NCBI GenBank assembly: GCA_016779995.1
Contig: JADHMO010000010.1
Span: forward strand, 1 to 57,840
Direction: 5' to 3'
DNA length: 57,840 nucleotides
Source of the DNA: Flavobacteriales bacterium
GTDB lineage: Bacteria > Bacteroidota > Bacteroidia > Flavobacteriales > UBA7312
The notes under the pieces are model-generated. The model was not told the origin of the DNA. It saw only the letters and a program-made list of their open reading frames with translations, and made no database searches. Position numbers and translations under genes: made by a program. Positions 9,143 to 18,908 of the stretch are shown piece by piece. Each line of letters starts with the position of its first letter. Within the stretch, counting starts at the first letter, position 1.

Positions 9143-12100
9143 ATGAAAAAGAGCATTGAGGACATTCTACAAGAGCGTATTTTAGTATTAGATGGTGCTA
9201 TGGGTACTATGATACAGCCTTATGATTTACAAGAGTCAGATTTTAGAGGTCAGCGTTTTATTGACCACCCTTGTAACCTCAAAGGTAATAACGATTTATT
9301 ATCGCTGACAAGACCTGATATAATCAAAACTATTCACGCCGAATATTTTGAAGCTGGTGCAGATATTATAGAAACGAATACGTTTAGTGGTACTAGCATA
9401 GCCCAAGCCGATTATCAATTGGAAGGTAGTGTTTATGATATCAATTTTCAATCCGCTAAGATTGCCAAAGAAGTGGCTACAGAATTTACTGCCAAAGACC
9501 CACAAAAACCTCGTTTTGTAGCTGGTGCTATTGGTCCTACTAACCGAACTGCCTCTTTATCTCCTGATGTCAATAATCCTGCCTTTAGAGCAGTAAGTTT
9601 TGATGAATTAAAGGTGGCCTATGCTCAACAGGTGAGTGCCTTAATAGATGGTGGGGTTGATATTTTATTAGTGGAAACCGTTTTTGATACCCTCAATTGT
9701 AAAGCGGCTTTGTTTGCTATTGAAGAAGTGTTTGAAAGCAAGGCATACCGATTGCCCATTATGGTATCTGGCACCATTACCGATGCTAGTGGTCGAACAC
9801 TTTCTGGTCAGACGGCTCAAGCCTTTCTAACTTCTATTGCTCATATTCCCTTACTTTCTGTGGGCTTTAACTGTGCCTTAGGGGCATCAGCTATGAAACC
9901 CCATATCAAAGACTTATCAGACCAATCTGATTTTTATGTGAGTGCTTATCCCAATGCTGGACTACCTAACGAAATGGGAGGATATGATGAATCGCCACAA
10001 GCTATGGCTAGTCAGCTCGAAACTTTTGTCAAAGATGGTTTGGTTAATATTGTTGGGGGCTGTTGTGGTACCACGCCCGAACACATACAGGCATTTGCTG
10101 ACATGGTCAAAAAGTATCCTCCTAGACCAAAGAAAAAACAAGTACCTTACCTAAAACTTAGTGGCTTAGAGCCTTTGGTTTATACTTCGGAAACCAACTT
10201 TTTGAATGTGGGGGAACGTACCAACGTAACGGGTTCTCCTCGTTTTAGGAAACTCATTAAAGCCGATGACTATGAAACGGCTTTGTCGGTGGCTCGTCAA
10301 CAAGTCGAGGCAGGAGCTCAAGTGATAGATGTCAATATGGACGATGGATTGATAGAAGGCCAACCAGCCATGGTGCATTTTCTTAACCTTATTGCCTCTG
10401 AACCAGACATTTGTAAAGTACCCATTATGATAGATTCTTCCAAATGGGAGATAATCGAATCGGCATTACAATGCATACAGGGAAAAGGTATTGTCAATTC
10501 TATTTCTTTGAAAGATGGCGAAGATGCTTTCATACAACGTGCCAAATTAGTGAAGCGTTATGGCGCAGCAGTTATTGTTATGGCATTTGATGAAGATGGT
10601 CAAGCCGATAATTATCAGCGTAGGATTGAAATTTGCCAAAGAGCCTATCATTTATTGGTAGAAAAAGTTGCTTTTCCCCCTCAAGACATCATCTTTGACC
10701 CTAATATTTTGACGGTAGCTACTGGCTTAGAAGAACACAACAATTATGCCCTTGATTTTATACGAGCAACGCAATGGATTAAAGACAACTTGCCACTAGC
10801 TAAAGTGAGTGGAGGTGTCAGTAATATTTCTTTTTCTTTTAGAGGCAATAATACGGTCAGAGAAGCCATGCACTCGGCCTTTTTGTATCACGCCATAAAA
10901 GCAGGTCTAGACATGGGAATTGTCAATGCTGGTATGATAGAAGTCTATGAAGAAATTCCTAAAGAATTGTTAGAACGAGTGGAAGACGTTTTATTGAATA
11001 GACGAGCTGATGCTACTGAGCGTCTTTTAGAATTTGCCGAAACCGTCAAAGACCAAAAGAAAGCGAACAAAGTCAATGACTTAGAGTGGCGTAAGCAATC
11101 GGTTGAAGAACGTTTAAAACACGCTTTGGTCAATGGTTGGATAGAATACATAGAAGAAGACACTGAAGAAGCTCGACAACAATTGGACAAACCTTTGCAA
11201 GTGATAGAAGGGCCCTTAATGGACGGCATGAATGTTGTTGGCGACTTGTTTGGTAGCGGTAAAATGTTTTTGCCACAAGTAGTCAAAAGTGCTAGAGTAA
11301 TGAAAAAGGCCGTAGCTGTTTTAGAACCTTATATGCTAGAAGAAAATAGTCAATCAACAAAAGCAGGAAAGGTCTTGTTAGCTACCGTCAAAGGAGATGT
11401 GCATGACATTGGAAAAAATATTGTGGGCGTGGTCTTAGCTTGTAATAACTACGACATTATTGATTTGGGTGTTATGGTACCTATGGAAAAAATACTAGAA
11501 GAAGCCCAAAAACATCAAGTCGATATTATTGGTCTAAGTGGACTCATTACTCCTTCATTAGACGAGATGGTACAAATAGCCAAAGCTATGAAACATCAAC
11601 AGATTGATATTCCCTTATTGATAGGTGGTGCTACCACTTCACGAGTGCATACGGCTGTGAAAATAGCACCCCATTATGACAAGGCTGTACACGTCATAGA
11701 TGCTTCTCGTTCTGTCAATGTAGCCAATCAAGTTAGCCAAGACCACTATTTTGAAGATTTAAGTAAAGAATATACCAAACTAAGGGATAATTACTTGAAT
11801 CGTAAAACAGCAAAAACCTATCTTCCTATTGATATTGCTAGACAAAATAAACTAGCCATAGAGTGGAACAAAGAGGACTTATATCTGCCCAAAAAACTAG
11901 GTGTTGAGGTTTTTGATACTATTCATTTAGAGGAAATAATTCCTTATATCGATTGGACACCATTTTTTCAAAGTTGGGAATTGCACGGTAAGTTTCCAGA
12001 TTTGTTAAACGATGAGCTTATTGGTGAACAAGCACAAGAATTGTATGCCGATGCCCAAGCTATGCTTAACAACATTGTTTCTGAAAAGTGGCTTAAGGCC

Positions 12101-12793
12101 AAAGCCGTAATAGGAATATGGCCTGCCAATAGTAAGGATGATGACATTCATTTGTTTACTGACGAAAGTAGAAATGAAAAGCTCAAAGAAATTCATACTT
12201 TACGACAACAAACTCAAAAATCGGTCAAAGCTAACAACCTTGCATTGGCAGATTTTATCGCACCCAAAGACAGTGGTCTTTCCGATTATTTAGGGGCTTT
12301 TGTTTGTACAGCAGGTTTAGGAATAGAAGAACACATAAACCGATTTGAACAAGAAAACGACGATTACTCTAGCATTATGCTAAAGGCTCTTGCTGACCGA
12401 TTGGCAGAAGCCTGTACCGAATACATGCATTGGCAAGTTAGAACTAAACTTTGGGGTTATAGCCATCAAGAAGCTTTGGATAATGAAAGTTTGATTAAAG
12501 AAAAATACCAAGGAATACGCCCAGCACCAGGTTATCCTGCTTGTCCTGACCACACTCAAAAAGTTAGCATTTTTGAACTTCTCAATGCGACCAATAACAT
12601 AGGCGTTTCTTTGACGGAGAGTTTAGCGATGTATCCAGCAGCATCGGTTAGTGGTTTGTATTTCTCGCACCCTCAGTCCAAATACTTTGGCTTGGGTAAA
12701 ATACAAAAAGACCAAATTGAAAGTTTAGCACAACGCAAGGGCACAACCCTTGAAGAAGTAGAAAAATGGTTAGCACCAAACCTAGCCTACTAA
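9143..12793 (+). CDS. metH: Cobalamin-dependent methionine synthase MetH
   Basis: MetH transfers a methyl group from methyltetrahydrofolate to homocysteine through cobalamin. The 1216-residue protein contains all four classical modules. The homocysteine-binding barrel (about 1-330) has DGAMGTMI and the zinc-ligand motif GGCCGT. The pterin-binding domain (about 345-630) has [11 protein letters not shown]. The cobalamin cap and Rossmann domain (about 645-880) has [11 protein letters not shown], where the His is the lower cobalt ligand. The SAM-dependent reactivation domain (about 900-1216) has [12 protein letters not shown]. It is a full-length single polypeptide, not the split form seen in some Bacteroidota. 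The gene is under a SAM-I riboswitch and 16 nt upstream of metF, which makes its methyl donor. Confidence 0.98.
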   Translation: MKKSIEDILQERILVLDGAMGTMIQPYDLQESDFRGQRFIDHPCNLKGNNDLLSLTRPDIIKTIHAEYFEAGADIIETNTFSGTSIAQADYQLEGSVYDINFQSAKIAKEVATEFTAKDPQKPRFVAGAIGPTNRTASLSPDVNNPAFRAVSFDELKVAYAQQVSALIDGGVDILLVETVFDTLNCKAALFAIEEVFESKAYRLPIMVSGTITDASGRTLSGQTAQAFLTSIAHIPLLSVGFNCALGASAMKPHIKDLSDQSDFYVSAYPNAGLPNEMGGYDESPQAMASQLETFVKDGLVNIVGGCCGTTPEHIQAFADMVKKYPPRPKKKQVPYLKLSGLEPLVYTSETNFLNVGERTNVTGSPRFRKLIKADDYETALSVARQQVEAGAQVIDVNMDDGLIEGQPAMVHFLNLIASEPDICKVPIMIDSSKWEIIESALQCIQGKGIVNSISLKDGEDAFIQRAKLVKRYGAAVIVMAFDEDGQADNYQRRIEICQRAYHLLVEKVAFPPQDIIFDPNILTVATGLEEHNNYALDFIRATQWIKDNLPLAKVSGGVSNISFSFRGNNTVREAMHSAFLYHAIKAGLDMGIVNAGMIEVYEEIPKELLERVEDVLLNRRADATERLLEFAETVKDQKKANKVNDLEWRKQSVEERLKHALVNGWIEYIEEDTEEARQQLDKPLQVIEGPLMDGMNVVGDLFGSGKMFLPQVVKSARVMKKAVAVLEPYMLEENSQSTKAGKVLLATVKGDVHDIGKNIVGVVLACNNYDIIDLGVMVPMEKILEEAQKHQVDIIGLSGLITPSLDEMVQIAKAMKHQQIDIPLLIGGATTSRVHTAVKIAPHYDKAVHVIDASRSVNVANQVSQDHYFEDLSKEYTKLRDNYLNRKTAKTYLPIDIARQNKLAIEWNKEDLYLPKKLGVEVFDTIHLEEIIPYIDWTPFFQSWELHGKFPDLLNDELIGEQAQELYADAQAMLNNIVSEKWLKAKAVIGIWPANSKDDDIHLFTDESRNEKLKEIHTLRQQTQKSVKANNLALADFIAPKDSGLSDYLGAFVCTAGLGIEEHINRFEQENDDYSSIMLKALADRLAEACTEYMHWQVRTKLWGYSHQEALDNESLIKEKYQGIRPAPGYPACPDHTQKVSIFELLNATNNIGVSLTESLAMYPAASVSGLYFSHPQSKYFGLGKIQKDQIESLAQRKGTTLEEVEKWLAPNLAY

Positions 12794-12809
12794 TATTAAA
12801 AATTAAAAA

Positions 12810-13763
12810 ATGAAGATAACCAACCACTTAAAAGAAGCTCAAGAGACATTATTTTCCTTTGAGTTATTACCTCCCTTAAAGGGGCAAGGCATACAATCTA
12901 TTTTTGATGCTATTGACCCTCTTATGGAGTTCAAGCCTCCTTTTATCGATGTTACTTATCATAGAGAAGAGCATATCTATAAAAGCAAAGCCAATGGACT
13001 GTTGGAAAGAAGAGCTGTTCGTAAACGACCCGGAACAGTTGGTATTTGTGCTGCTATAATGAACAAGTATCAAGTAGATACCGTACCTCATATTATTTGT
13101 GGTGGCTTCAACAAGGAAGAAACCGAAAACGCCTTAATCGACCTGAATTTTTTGGGCATAGATAACGTCTTAGTATTGCGTGGTGATCCCATAAAATCTG
13201 AAATTTATTTTAAGCCAGAAGAAGATGGACATGCATACGCCAGTGAGTTGTTGCAACAAGTATCGAATATGAATAAGGGAATACTTTTAGAACCCGAAAT
13301 AGCCCAAGATTATAAAACAGACTTTTGTATTGGGGTGGCTGCCTATCCAGAAAAACACTTTGAAGCTCCTAATATGAAATCAGATTTACAATATTTGAAA
13401 CAAAAGGTAGATTTAGGAGCCGAATACATTGTTACTCAGTTGTTTTTTGACAATAAAAAGTATTTTGACTTTGTAAAAGAATGCCGAGCCATAGGGATTG
13501 ATATTCCTATAATACCAGGTATTAAACCCATCTCAACCAAAAAACAATTGACGCTTTTGCCACAACGTTTTCACATTGATATTCCTAGCGATTTGTCCGA
13601 TGGTATCAGCCAATGTAAAGATAATAAAGAGGCGCGTCAGTTTGGAATAGAATGGGCTATTGAACAGTGTAAAGAATTGAAGGCAAGTGGTGTGCCTTGT
13701 TTGCATTTTTATACCATGGGCAATTCTGACAATGTGTATAAGATAGCCTCAGAATTATTTTAG
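12810..13763 (+). CDS. metF: 5,10-methylenetetrahydrofolate reductase MetF
   Basis: MetF reduces methylenetetrahydrofolate to methyltetrahydrofolate with FAD, supplying the methyl donor for MetH. The 317 residues show the conserved N-terminal FELLPP, the central LRGDP with the preceding NVL, and IGVAAYPEKH in the FAD/folate barrel. The ending is a typical barrel segment, PCLHFYTMG. It is 16 nt downstream of metH and most likely co-transcribed under the same SAM-I switch. Its stop codon overlaps the convergent gldA stop in the shared tetranucleotide TTAG (13760-13763). Confidence 0.97.
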   Translation: MKITNHLKEAQETLFSFELLPPLKGQGIQSIFDAIDPLMEFKPPFIDVTYHREEHIYKSKANGLLERRAVRKRPGTVGICAAIMNKYQVDTVPHIICGGFNKEETENALIDLNFLGIDNVLVLRGDPIKSEIYFKPEEDGHAYASELLQQVSNMNKGILLEPEIAQDYKTDFCIGVAAYPEKHFEAPNMKSDLQYLKQKVDLGAEYIVTQLFFDNKKYFDFVKECRAIGIDIPIIPGIKPISTKKQLTLLPQRFHIDIPSDLSDGISQCKDNKEARQFGIEWAIEQCKELKASGVPCLHFYTMGNSDNVYKIASELF

Positions 13764-14455
13764 GCTGTCAGTTGTTGAAAATAGGATTCTAAATCTACCT
13801 TTTTGGCTTTGAGGGATTCGAGCTGTTCGTCGGCAACAATTTTGCCTTTATTGATAATAATAACTCTATTGCACATTTTTTCTACTTCCTGCATGATGTG
13901 GGTAGACAACATAACGGTTTTATTCTTACCACTATTTTTGATGAGGTTTCTTATTTCTACCAACTGATTAGGGTCTAATCCTGTGGTAGGTTCATCCAAA
14001 ATAAGGACTTCAGGTTCGTGTATCAATGCCGCTGCTAAACCTACTCTTTGACGGTATCCTTTAGATAATTCTCCTATTTTTTTGTGTTGCTCTGGACTTA
14101 ATCCAGTTAGCTCTATCATATCACTTACACGTTCTTTAGAACAGCCGTATAAATCGGCTATAAAACCCAAGTATTCTTTAATGTACATTTCTAAATACAA
14201 GGGGTTATGCTCGGCTAAGTAGCCTACTTTTTGGCGTACGCTTAATGGGTTTTCCTCCACATTTTCTTGGCATACCTCGACTTGCCCCTCATCAGCAGTT
14301 AAGTAGGTGGTAATGATTTTCATTAGTGTAGATTTACCAGCCCCATTAGGTCCTAAAAAGCCCACAATCTCACCTTTCTTAACTTCCAAAGAAACCGATT
14401 GCAGAGCGGCTTGTTGGCCATAATACTTGCTAACCTCTTTAACTTGAATAGACAT
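13760..14455 (-). CDS. gldA: Gliding-motility-type ABC transporter ATPase GldA
   Basis: This 231-residue ABC ATPase closely resembles GldA of Flavobacterium johnsoniae as I remember it, for example FLGPNGAGKSTLMKI, TTYLTADEG, VGYLAEHNPLY, LSKGYRQRVGLAAALIHEPEVLILDEPTTGLDPNQLVEIR and MLSTHIMQEVE. Walker A, the signature (LSKGYRQR), Walker B and the H-loop (STH) are all intact. In F. johnsoniae GldA works with GldF and GldG, which are not in this window. A longer reading frame from a TTG at 14473 exists, but that stretch contains a promoter-like TATCTTCG just before the ATG at 14455, so I use the ATG. The gene lies 23 nt downstream of the ClpP-like lipoprotein gene. Confidence 0.88.
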   Translation of the reverse strand: MSIQVKEVSKYYGQQAALQSVSLEVKKGEIVGFLGPNGAGKSTLMKIITTYLTADEGQVEVCQENVEENPLSVRQKVGYLAEHNPLYLEMYIKEYLGFIADLYGCSKERVSDMIELTGLSPEQHKKIGELSKGYRQRVGLAAALIHEPEVLILDEPTTGLDPNQLVEIRNLIKNSGKNKTVMLSTHIMQEVEKMCNRVIIINKGKIVADEQLESLKAKKVDLESYFQQLTA

Positions 14456-14478
14456 AGTGCGAAGATAAGTCAATTGAC

Positions 14479-15054
14479 TTAATTTTTTATCACTCCATAA
14501 CGAATCATTTCATCGTATGTCAACCAATGTATAGAATCAGCACTAGCAGACTGTAGTGTGAACCAATAAAATGAGGTGTCTATGTTGATACTCTTGTAAA
14601 AGCCTAAAAACAAATGGTGAGAGCTATCTTCTCTAGCTATGTTTGCACCATCTTCAAACCCATCACTCCACGAGTGAACACCAACTTTGGCACCTTGTTC
14701 AATACTTCTTTGTTGTCCAGCAAGAAAAAAATCTACACCACCAGAAGCTATGATAGATTTTGAAGTTAAATGCGTGTTTAGTTTTTTATCATTTATCAAA
14801 TAGCAAGATTTAATGTTATAATCGTCATCAATAGAGCCAGGAACATCTAGTAGTGTTAGTGTCTTTAGCTGAGGGTTTTTATCAATAAGGTTTTCCAATC
14901 GGTGGTATGCTTTTTTCCCGAGTATCCCATGAACGTATGCTGTGTCATTTCTGATTTTAAATTTGGCTGAAGTGGCTCCATATTTAACATAATTAGAAAC
15001 TTCACACTGACTAAATAAGAAAATAATAAAAAGTAATTTCAGGTAGTTTTTCAC
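14479..15054 (-). CDS. Probable lipoprotein with a ClpP/crotonase-like fold
   Basis: This 191-residue protein has a short hydrophobic N-terminus ending LFSQC, which may be a lipobox, so it is probably periplasmic. The central part (about residues 64-130) has a beta-strand followed by ASGGVDFFLAG..R, then GAKVGVHSW. That spacing, with Ser104 and His127, resembles the Ser and His of ClpP-like serine hydrolases and of predicted periplasmic Clp-fold proteins. No clear catalytic Asp was identified. It is divergent from rsgA and precedes gldA on the same strand. Function unknown; the fold is an inference from one motif. Confidence 0.7.
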   Translation of the reverse strand: MKNYLKLLFIIFLFSQCEVSNYVKYGATSAKFKIRNDTAYVHGILGKKAYHRLENLIDKNPQLKTLTLLDVPGSIDDDYNIKSCYLINDKKLNTHLTSKSIIASGGVDFFLAGQQRSIEQGAKVGVHSWSDGFEDGANIAREDSSHHLFLGFYKSINIDTSFYWFTLQSASADSIHWLTYDEMIRYGVIKN

Positions 15055-15107
15055 TAGGCTTCATTTTTTTCAAATATAAGCAAATGCAAATACACCAATT
15101 AAGATAG

Positions 15108-15115
15108 TATATTTG
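15108..15115 (+). promoter_or_regulatory. Promoter -7 element for rsgA-dtd-mazG
   Basis: TATATTTG is an exact -7 match that ends 5 nt before the ATG at 15121. The alternative GTG start at 15115 lies inside it and cannot be used on this transcript. Confidence 0.7.
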
Positions 15116-15120
15116 TGCTA

Positions 15121-16053
15121 ATGCAAGGGGTTGTTATAAAATCTACAGGAAGTTGGTATATCGTCAAAACAGATGATGGTGAATTATTGAATTGCCGTAT
15201 TCGTGGTAAGTTTCGTATGCAAGACATAAAAAGTACCAATCCAATTGTGGTTGGCGATAAAGTTTTGCTCAGTCAAGAAGAAGATTCCTTTCTAATTGAT
15301 GAATTGTTTGATAGAAAAAATATCATCGTCAGAAAATCGGTGAATCTCTCTAAACAAACACATATTCTAGCCTCTAATATAGACCAAGCTATTTTAGTCG
15401 TAACGATGCAAAGTCCTCAAACTTCGACGGGATTTATAGACCGTTTTTTAGTGTCTGCTCAAGCTTATGGCGTGGACGTAGTTATACTATTCAATAAAAC
15501 CGATTTATACGATAAAGCAACTTTAGCTCTCTTGGAAGAAAGGCGTTCTATTTATGAGAAGATTGGCTACCGTTGTTTATCCAAAAGTACTCTAAATGAT
15601 GACTTCTCAGATATTAAGGAATTGATGAAATCTAAAGTCAATGTAATTTCTGGACACTCAGGAGTGGGCAAGTCCACCTTATTAAACAGTATTCAGCCCA
15701 ATTTAAATATTACTACCCAAGAAATTTCTGAACAGCACCAACAAGGACAACATACCACAACTTTTTCAGAAATGCACGACCTCGATTTTGGAGCATCTAT
15801 CATTGATACGCCCGGTGTCAGAGGTTTTGGGCTAATAGAAATGGATAAGTATGAGCTAGGCGATTACTTTGTAGAATTTTTTAAGCTAAAATCAGATTGT
15901 AAGTTCAATAATTGTTTGCATATCAACGAGCCTAAATGTGCTGTTAAATTAGCTCTAGAAAATGGTGAAATAGCACCTTCTCGATATAAAAACTACCTCA
16001 ATATGCTAGAGCAAGATGAAGAAAGTTTTAGAATAAACCGTTACGAAAAATGA
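15121..16053 (+). CDS. rsgA: Ribosome small-subunit GTPase RsgA
   Basis: RsgA is a late 30S assembly factor with a circularly permuted GTPase domain, so G4 (NKTD) comes before G1 (GHSGVGKST) and G3 (DTPGVRGFG), as seen here. The N-terminal 70 residues form the OB-fold domain. The C-terminal zinc-binding region has CKFNNCLHINEPKC. The length of 310 residues is normal. The ATG at 15121 follows the promoter -7 element by 5 nt, so translation is probably from a leaderless mRNA. It overlaps dtd by ATGA, which suggests translational coupling. Confidence 0.96.
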   Translation: MQGVVIKSTGSWYIVKTDDGELLNCRIRGKFRMQDIKSTNPIVVGDKVLLSQEEDSFLIDELFDRKNIIVRKSVNLSKQTHILASNIDQAILVVTMQSPQTSTGFIDRFLVSAQAYGVDVVILFNKTDLYDKATLALLEERRSIYEKIGYRCLSKSTLNDDFSDIKELMKSKVNVISGHSGVGKSTLLNSIQPNLNITTQEISEQHQQGQHTTTFSEMHDLDFGASIIDTPGVRGFGLIEMDKYELGDYFVEFFKLKSDCKFNNCLHINEPKCAVKLALENGEIAPSRYKNYLNMLEQDEESFRINRYEK

Positions 16054-16502
16054 GAGTAGTCATACAAGGTGTTTCGGAGGCTTCAGTCAGTATAGACGGT
16101 CAGATTTATAGTCAGATTCAACAAGGTTTACTCATTCTATTGGGTATAGAACATTCGGATACGGAACAAGATGTTGAATGGCTCAGTAAAAAAATAGCCA
16201 ACCTCCGTATTTTTGCCGATGAGAATAATCAGATGAATAAATCTGTTATTGATGTCAAGGGGCAATTATTGGTAGTCAGTCAATTTACTTTACATGCCAA
16301 AACTAAAAAAGGCAATAGACCTTCATTTATTGAGGCGGCACGTCCAGAGGTTGCTATACCTCTTTACCAAGCCTTTATAAAACGCTTGAGTGAAGACTCC
16401 CAAAGCCAAGTTCTGACTGGCCAATTTGGAGCTAATATGCAAGTTAATTTGTGTAACGATGGCCCTGTAACCCTACTAATCGATTCAAAAAACAAAGAAT
16501 AA
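16050..16502 (+). CDS. dtd: D-aminoacyl-tRNA deacylase Dtd
   Basis: Dtd removes D-amino acids (and misacylated glycine) from tRNAs. The 150 residues match the family in length and motifs: MRVVIQGVSEASV at the N-terminus, VVSQFTL (the SQxT active-site motif), KGNRPSF and NDGPVT near the C-terminus. Its start overlaps the rsgA stop by 4 nt, and its stop overlaps the next start (TAATG). Confidence 0.96.
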   Translation: MRVVIQGVSEASVSIDGQIYSQIQQGLLILLGIEHSDTEQDVEWLSKKIANLRIFADENNQMNKSVIDVKGQLLVVSQFTLHAKTKKGNRPSFIEAARPEVAIPLYQAFIKRLSEDSQSQVLTGQFGANMQVNLCNDGPVTLLIDSKNKE

Positions 16503-16825
16503 TGTCAATACAACAATTACAACAACAGGTAGATGAGTGGATAAAAAAATACGGTGTTCGCTATTTTAATGAACTGACTAATATGGCAATACTCTCTGAA
16601 GAAGTGGGAGAGGTGGCACGAATTATGGCACGTAAGTATGGCGAACAATCCTTTAAAGAAAGCGATAATTCTGATTTAGGTGAAGAACTTGCCGATGTTC
16701 TTTTTGTGTTGCTGTGCATAGCCAATCAGACCGATGTGAATTTGCAAGAATCTTTTGATAATAAACTGAAAATCAAGACGATGAGAGATGCTAATCGTCA
16801 TCTAGGAAACCCCAAATTAAAATAA
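16502..16825 (+). CDS. MazG-like nucleotide pyrophosphohydrolase
   Basis: This small 107-residue all-alpha protein has the MazG pattern EExGExxR followed by EELADVLFVLLCIAN, which supplies the acidic residues for magnesium. Enzymes of this group hydrolyse NTPs or dNTPs to the monophosphate. Only one MazG domain is present, as in the short family members of Bacteroidota. It is the third gene of the operon with rsgA and dtd. Its substrate cannot be told from sequence. Confidence 0.9.
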   Translation: MSIQQLQQQVDEWIKKYGVRYFNELTNMAILSEEVGEVARIMARKYGEQSFKESDNSDLGEELADVLFVLLCIANQTDVNLQESFDNKLKIKTMRDANRHLGNPKLK

Positions 16826-16830
16826 TTTGC

Positions 16831-16838
16831 TATATTTG
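16831..16838 (+). promoter_or_regulatory. Promoter -7 element for the small membrane protein pair
   Basis: TATATTTG lies in the 173-nt gap after the mazG-like gene. The leader to the ATG at 16999 would be about 155 nt, long for this genome, and contains a 23-codon open frame at 16860-16931 of doubtful meaning. Confidence 0.5.
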
Positions 16839-16998
16839 AACCGAATTAAACATCTTTTCATGAAAAAACAGAGTCCTTTAAATACCCTCTATTTCTTTCA
16901 ATACTTTTCATTATACTTTATATCAATATGATGATATGATTTCCTATTGTTCGATATCTTGAATTAAGATAACCCACTAACTACTTAAACTTAAAATT

Positions 16999-17379
16999 AT
17001 GAAACCATTTACAAACTTATATTATTCTAATAAATACCGATTTACTTTTTTATTACTGACCTTCCTGTTTCTCTTGCTTTTTATAATAATAAATCGCTCG
17101 TTTGTCTTTTTATTCTTTTTTGTCAATATGCTATATATCTTCTTGATGTATATCAATAAACCTGTACTAGTCATTACTGACAAAGCATTGATTCAAAATG
17201 GATTTTACTTCAAAAAAATGAAGATAAATGAACTCGTTAATATTATTATTAATGATTCTTATGTCATTTTTCTAACAGAGAACGATGACTTAAGACTAAA
17301 TCTCAAGTATTTAGATGATAAAACCAAAGATAATTTGCTGCAATTTATTGGAGAACAATCTTTAGAAAACTATGTTTAA
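16999..17379 (+). CDS. Small membrane protein, unknown, PH-like tail
   Basis: Not recognised. The 126 residues start with a short cytoplasmic stretch, then two closely spaced hydrophobic helices (about residues 15-32 and 34-52). After that comes an 70-residue soluble part with the pattern VLVITDKALIQNG...KINELVNIII...IFLT, reminiscent of bacterial PH-like domains in small membrane proteins. The next gene encodes a protein of the same design and overlaps it by 8 nt, so the two probably form a pair or hetero-oligomer. Confidence 0.7.
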   Translation: MKPFTNLYYSNKYRFTFLLLTFLFLLLFIIINRSFVFLFFFVNMLYIFLMYINKPVLVITDKALIQNGFYFKKMKINELVNIIINDSYVIFLTENDDLRLNLKYLDDKTKDNLLQFIGEQSLENYV

Positions 17380-17794
17380 TATGTTGAAAGTATACTACTC
17401 AAAGCGTCATAAGAAAAAATGGTTGTTTATCTTAGGGATTTTATCAGTAATCTATATTCTGTCTAATTTCTTTGTCACTCCGCCTTTTCTTCTTCATATA
17501 CTACTCTTTTCTTACCTCGTTCTAATCGTGATTTCTTTGTTTCTTCCTTATTTGCATATACAAGGTGATTGTATTAAAAGCGGTAATAATTTGACGAAAA
17601 CACTGAAGATATCAAAATTGAAAGGCGTTTTTATTGAAGAAGGAGAATATGTATTTAGAGAAAAAAACAAATTGCTTTACATAGACTTAGAGCTAGTAAG
17701 TCAAGAGGATAAAAAGAAAGTCATTAAATATCTGAATGAAACTAAACTGTTGAAATCTACCTACGATGCAGTAGAAGACTTGTTTAAGCTGTAG
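17372..17794 (+). CDS. Small membrane protein, paralogue of the preceding gene
   Basis: Not recognised by function. The 140 residues follow the same plan as the upstream protein: a basic N-terminus with YYSKRHKKK, two hydrophobic helices (about 19-35 and 39-58), then a soluble part LHIQGDCIKSGNNLTKTLKISKLKGVFIEEGEYVF. An alternative ATG is at 17381. It overlaps the previous gene by 8 nt, and its 3' end overlaps the convergent bioB end by 11 nt. Confidence 0.7.
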   Translation: MFNMLKVYYSKRHKKKWLFILGILSVIYILSNFFVTPPFLLHILLFSYLVLIVISLFLPYLHIQGDCIKSGNNLTKTLKISKLKGVFIEEGEYVFREKNKLLYIDLELVSQEDKKKVIKYLNETKLLKSTYDAVEDLFKL

Positions 17795-18878
17795 TTTTCT
17801 TAGCGGCTATAGCTTTTTCTTTAGCCGTTTCATTGCGTTCAATAGTATGATTGGGTCTATTCCATTTGACGTTACCTCTTGTCGAAAGGCACTTCTTGTA
17901 GCTTTCTTTGGTAGTTGGTTGTTTTCCATCGACGAAAGGTTCTTTAGGTTGTATGCCTAAAATGTCAAAGAGTTTCATGTCTTGATTGATATCTGGGTTG
18001 GGCGTAGTTAATAGCTTATCTCCAGCAAAGATAGATGATGCTCCAGCCATAAAGCATAAAGCTTGACCTTCATCACTCATTTCGGTTCTTCCTGCAGAAA
18101 GTCTGACTACAGCTTTTGGCATCACTATTCGAGTAGTAGCCACCATTCTTACCATTTCCCAGATAGATATGGTTTCTTGGTCTTCTAGTGGTGTACCTTC
18201 TACTGCTACTAATGCATTGATGGGCACAGACTTAGGTTGAGGGTTCATATTGGCCAAAGTGACTAACATATCGCATCTATCTTCTACTGACTCTCCCATA
18301 CCAACGATACCACCTGAGCATACACTAATACCTGCCTTTGACGCATTTTCAATCGTTTTTATTCTATCTTCATAATCTCTGGTAGAAATAATTTCTTTGT
18401 AGTGTTCTTCAGAAGTGTCTAAGTTGTGGTTATAAGCATAAAGCCCAGCATCAGCTAAACGTTGTGCTTGTTCTTCAGTCATCATACCTAATGTACAACA
18501 TACTTCCATTTCTAAACCATTGACTGTTTTTACCATTTCAAGGACTTGGTCGAACTCTTCGTTATTTTGAATGTTACGCCATGCCGCACCCATACATAAG
18601 CGTGATGAACCGTTAGCTTTTGCTCTTAAGGCCTGTGCTTTGACTTGTGATACACTCATCAAGTCGTTGGTTTCTATATCAGTATGGTATCTTGCAGCTT
18701 GAGGACAATAGCCGCAGTCTTCAGGACAACCGCCAGTTTTAATGGATAATAAAGTGCTAATCTGAACTTCAAGAGGATTATGGTTTTGTCGGTGTACTTG
18801 TGCCGCCTCAAATATCAAGGCCATTAAGGGTTTATTGTAAATATCTAAAACGTCTTGTGTTGTCCAACTCTTATTCAT
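17784..18878 (-). CDS. bioB: Biotin synthase BioB
   Basis: BioB is a radical SAM enzyme that inserts sulphur into dethiobiotin. The CxxxCxxC cluster motif appears as C51, C55 and C58 (GGCPEDCGYCPQ), with the [2Fe-2S] ligand motifs CMGAAWR and CCTLGMM further on. The frame extends to a TTG at 18899, but that overlaps the -7 promoter element at 18897-18904. The ATG at 18878 gives 364 residues and the usual start MNKSWTTQDV. It follows the ketoacyl synthase gene on the same strand but seems to have its own promoter as well. Its 3' end overlaps the small membrane protein gene by 11 nt, convergently. Confidence 0.97.
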   Translation of the reverse strand: MNKSWTTQDVLDIYNKPLMALIFEAAQVHRQNHNPLEVQISTLLSIKTGGCPEDCGYCPQAARYHTDIETNDLMSVSQVKAQALRAKANGSSRLCMGAAWRNIQNNEEFDQVLEMVKTVNGLEMEVCCTLGMMTEEQAQRLADAGLYAYNHNLDTSEEHYKEIISTRDYEDRIKTIENASKAGISVCSGGIVGMGESVEDRCDMLVTLANMNPQPKSVPINALVAVEGTPLEDQETISIWEMVRMVATTRIVMPKAVVRLSAGRTEMSDEGQALCFMAGASSIFAGDKLLTTPNPDINQDMKLFDILGIQPKEPFVDGKQPTTKESYKKCLSTRGNVKWNRPNHTIERNETAKEKAIAAKKTTA

Positions 18879-18896
18879 ATCGTTTGCTTTATGTAA

Positions 18897-18904
18897 CAAA
18901 TATA
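18897..18904 (-). promoter_or_regulatory. Promoter -7 element for bioB
   Basis: On the minus strand this reads TATATTTG, 18 nt before the bioB ATG. It lies just before the stop of the upstream ketoacyl synthase gene, so bioB can be transcribed separately from the rest of the cluster. Confidence 0.65.
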
Positions 18905-18908
18905 GCTT

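Noticed and set aside
16860-16931. 23-codon open frame in the leader of the small membrane protein pair
   Set aside because: It starts with ATG AAA AAA and lies in an AT-rich leader, but there is no conserved product, regulatory codon run or attenuator stem that would support it.
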